This document shows, in pieces, positions 6,927 to 7,196 of a stretch of 7,196 nucleotides of DNA. Numbering within the stretch: position 1 is the first letter of the stretch; the number at the start of each line of letters is the position of its first letter. The position numbers were made by a program, and so were the translations under genes. This DNA comes from Hymenobacter sp. (GTDB taxonomy: Bacteria; Bacteroidota; Bacteroidia; Cytophagales; Hymenobacteraceae). The notes beneath the pieces were generated by a model. The model worked only from the letters and a program-made list of their open reading frames with translations. It made no database searches and had not been told where the DNA came from. The stretch spans positions 1 to 7,196 of the forward strand of contig JANYFQ010000292.1 of the NCBI GenBank assembly GCA_025362615.1. The letters run 5' to 3'.

Positions 6927-6948
6927 GCTTGTTCAGTTTAAAACAAGC
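6927..6948 (-). other. Stem-loop near the 5' end of the dnaX leader
   Basis: GCTTGTT and AACAAGC form a perfect 7-bp stem (arms 6927-6933 and 6942-6948) with an 8-nt loop. With transcription starting around 6958, it would sit about ten bases from the 5' end of the dnaX mRNA. Such 5' stems can protect a message from decay. There is no U-tract, so it is not a terminator. A second weak pairing (AACAGC with GCTGTT, plus strand 6854-6859 and 6883-6888) spans the last 35 nt before the start codon. Confidence 0.4.
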
Positions 6949-6964
6949 GAGTCGGGTCGCCTTG

Positions 6965-6995
6965 CAAAGTTACCGCCCGGCTGCGTCGCGCCCAA
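6965..6995 (-). promoter_or_regulatory. Promoter of dnaX (TTG, 20 nt, TAACTTTG)
   Basis: On the minus strand a TTG (6995-6993) is followed after 20 nt by TAACTTTG (6972-6965). Both parts fit the Bacteroidota sigma factor consensus (-33 TTG/TTTG and -7 TAnnTTTG) at normal spacing. Transcription should begin around 6958, leaving a dnaX leader of about 105 nt. It points away from the ssrA promoter, 57 bp to its right. Confidence 0.8.
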
Positions 6996-7029
6996 CCCGA
7001 ATGCCCCTAACTTTTCGTCCCGCCCGGCG

Positions 7030-7037
7030 TATCTTTG
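7030..7037 (+). promoter_or_regulatory. -7 box (TATCTTTG) of the ssrA promoter
   Basis: TATCTTTG matches TAnnTTTG exactly. Transcription from about 7043 would give a precursor with a leader of about 40 nt before the mature tmRNA end at 7084, to be removed by RNase P. A clear -33 TTG is missing; the nearest candidate is a T4 tract at 7012-7015, which is too close. The leader can form a 5-bp hairpin, GCCGG (7044-7048) with CCGGC (7060-7064). Confidence 0.7.
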
Positions 7038-7083
7038 TGGCAAGCCGGACGTTAAAAACCCGGCCGTAAGTTCTTTCTCATTT

Positions 7084-7196
7084 GGGGCTGACCGGAATTG
7101 ACAGTTTGTGCAAGTCGCGGGTAAGCGTGCCGGGAGTTGGTGGAAGCTCTCCCGTTAAAAAATCTACCAAACAACAACTGGCGACTATTCGTACGC
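7084..7196 (+). ncRNA. ssrA: tmRNA (transfer-messenger RNA), 5' part, cut by the window edge
   Basis: tmRNA frees ribosomes stalled on broken mRNAs: it enters as alanyl-tRNA, then supplies a short reading frame encoding a degradation tag; SmpB is its partner. The mature 5' end GGGGCTGACCGGAATTGACAG has the conserved start of the tRNA-like half (GGGGCUGA pairs with the 3' acceptor end, which is outside the window). Pseudoknot PK1 is visible: stem CGGGAG (7131-7136) with CTCCCG (7149-7154), and loop TTGGTGG (7137-7143) with CTACCAA (7164-7170), including one G-U pair. The tag frame is best read from GGC at 7180 as Gly-Asp-Tyr-Ser-Tyr-Ala, close to Bacteroidota tags such as GENNYALAA and GEESYAMAA. 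The tag end, the remaining pseudoknots and the 3' tRNA half lie beyond the window. Confidence 0.93.

Overview
The window looks like ordinary chromosomal DNA from a GC-rich member of the Bacteroidota, probably a Hymenobacter-like Cytophagales bacterium. The evidence is promoter boxes of the Bacteroidota type (TAnnTTTG) ahead of three transcription units, start codons without Shine-Dalgarno sequences, GC-rich coding sequence, a tmRNA tag beginning Gly-Asp-Tyr-Ser-Tyr, and a large M16 peptidase with the helical insertion known from this phylum. The genus is an inference from these traits, not from a search.

Layout, left to right. Four protein genes lie on the minus strand: the first 58 codons of a membrane-anchored protein that runs off the left edge (1-174); icd, NADP-dependent isocitrate dehydrogenase (258-1523); an exported M16 zinc peptidase of 999 residues (1670-4669); and dnaX, the gamma/tau subunit of DNA polymerase III (4801-6852). 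On the plus strand, divergent from dnaX, is ssrA (tmRNA, from about 7084), cut by the right edge inside its tag reading frame. A 17-bp hairpin with a U-tract ends the icd transcript. A long inverted repeat (1575-1669) fills the gap between the peptidase stop codon and icd. The dnaX-ssrA gap holds two divergent promoters and a structured dnaX leader.

The genes do not form one pathway. icd is central metabolism, the peptidase is cell-envelope proteolysis, dnaX is replication, and ssrA is ribosome rescue. Each has its own promoter or terminator signal, except that no promoter is evident for icd or for the leftmost gene.

The best observation is a run of ten A residues inside dnaX, placed where the clamp-loader core ends and the tau-specific part begins. 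Slippage by one base in either direction reaches a stop codon within seven codons, and in one direction the stop is the second codon. This is what is expected of a programmed switch making a short gamma protein of about 390 residues beside full-length tau of 683. Other points worth a look are the strong terminator only 19 nt ahead of the leftmost gene, the perfect 23-bp inverted repeat abutting the peptidase stop codon, and the tmRNA tag. I see no mobile element, CRISPR array, tRNA or defence system, and no evidence of a wholly new system.
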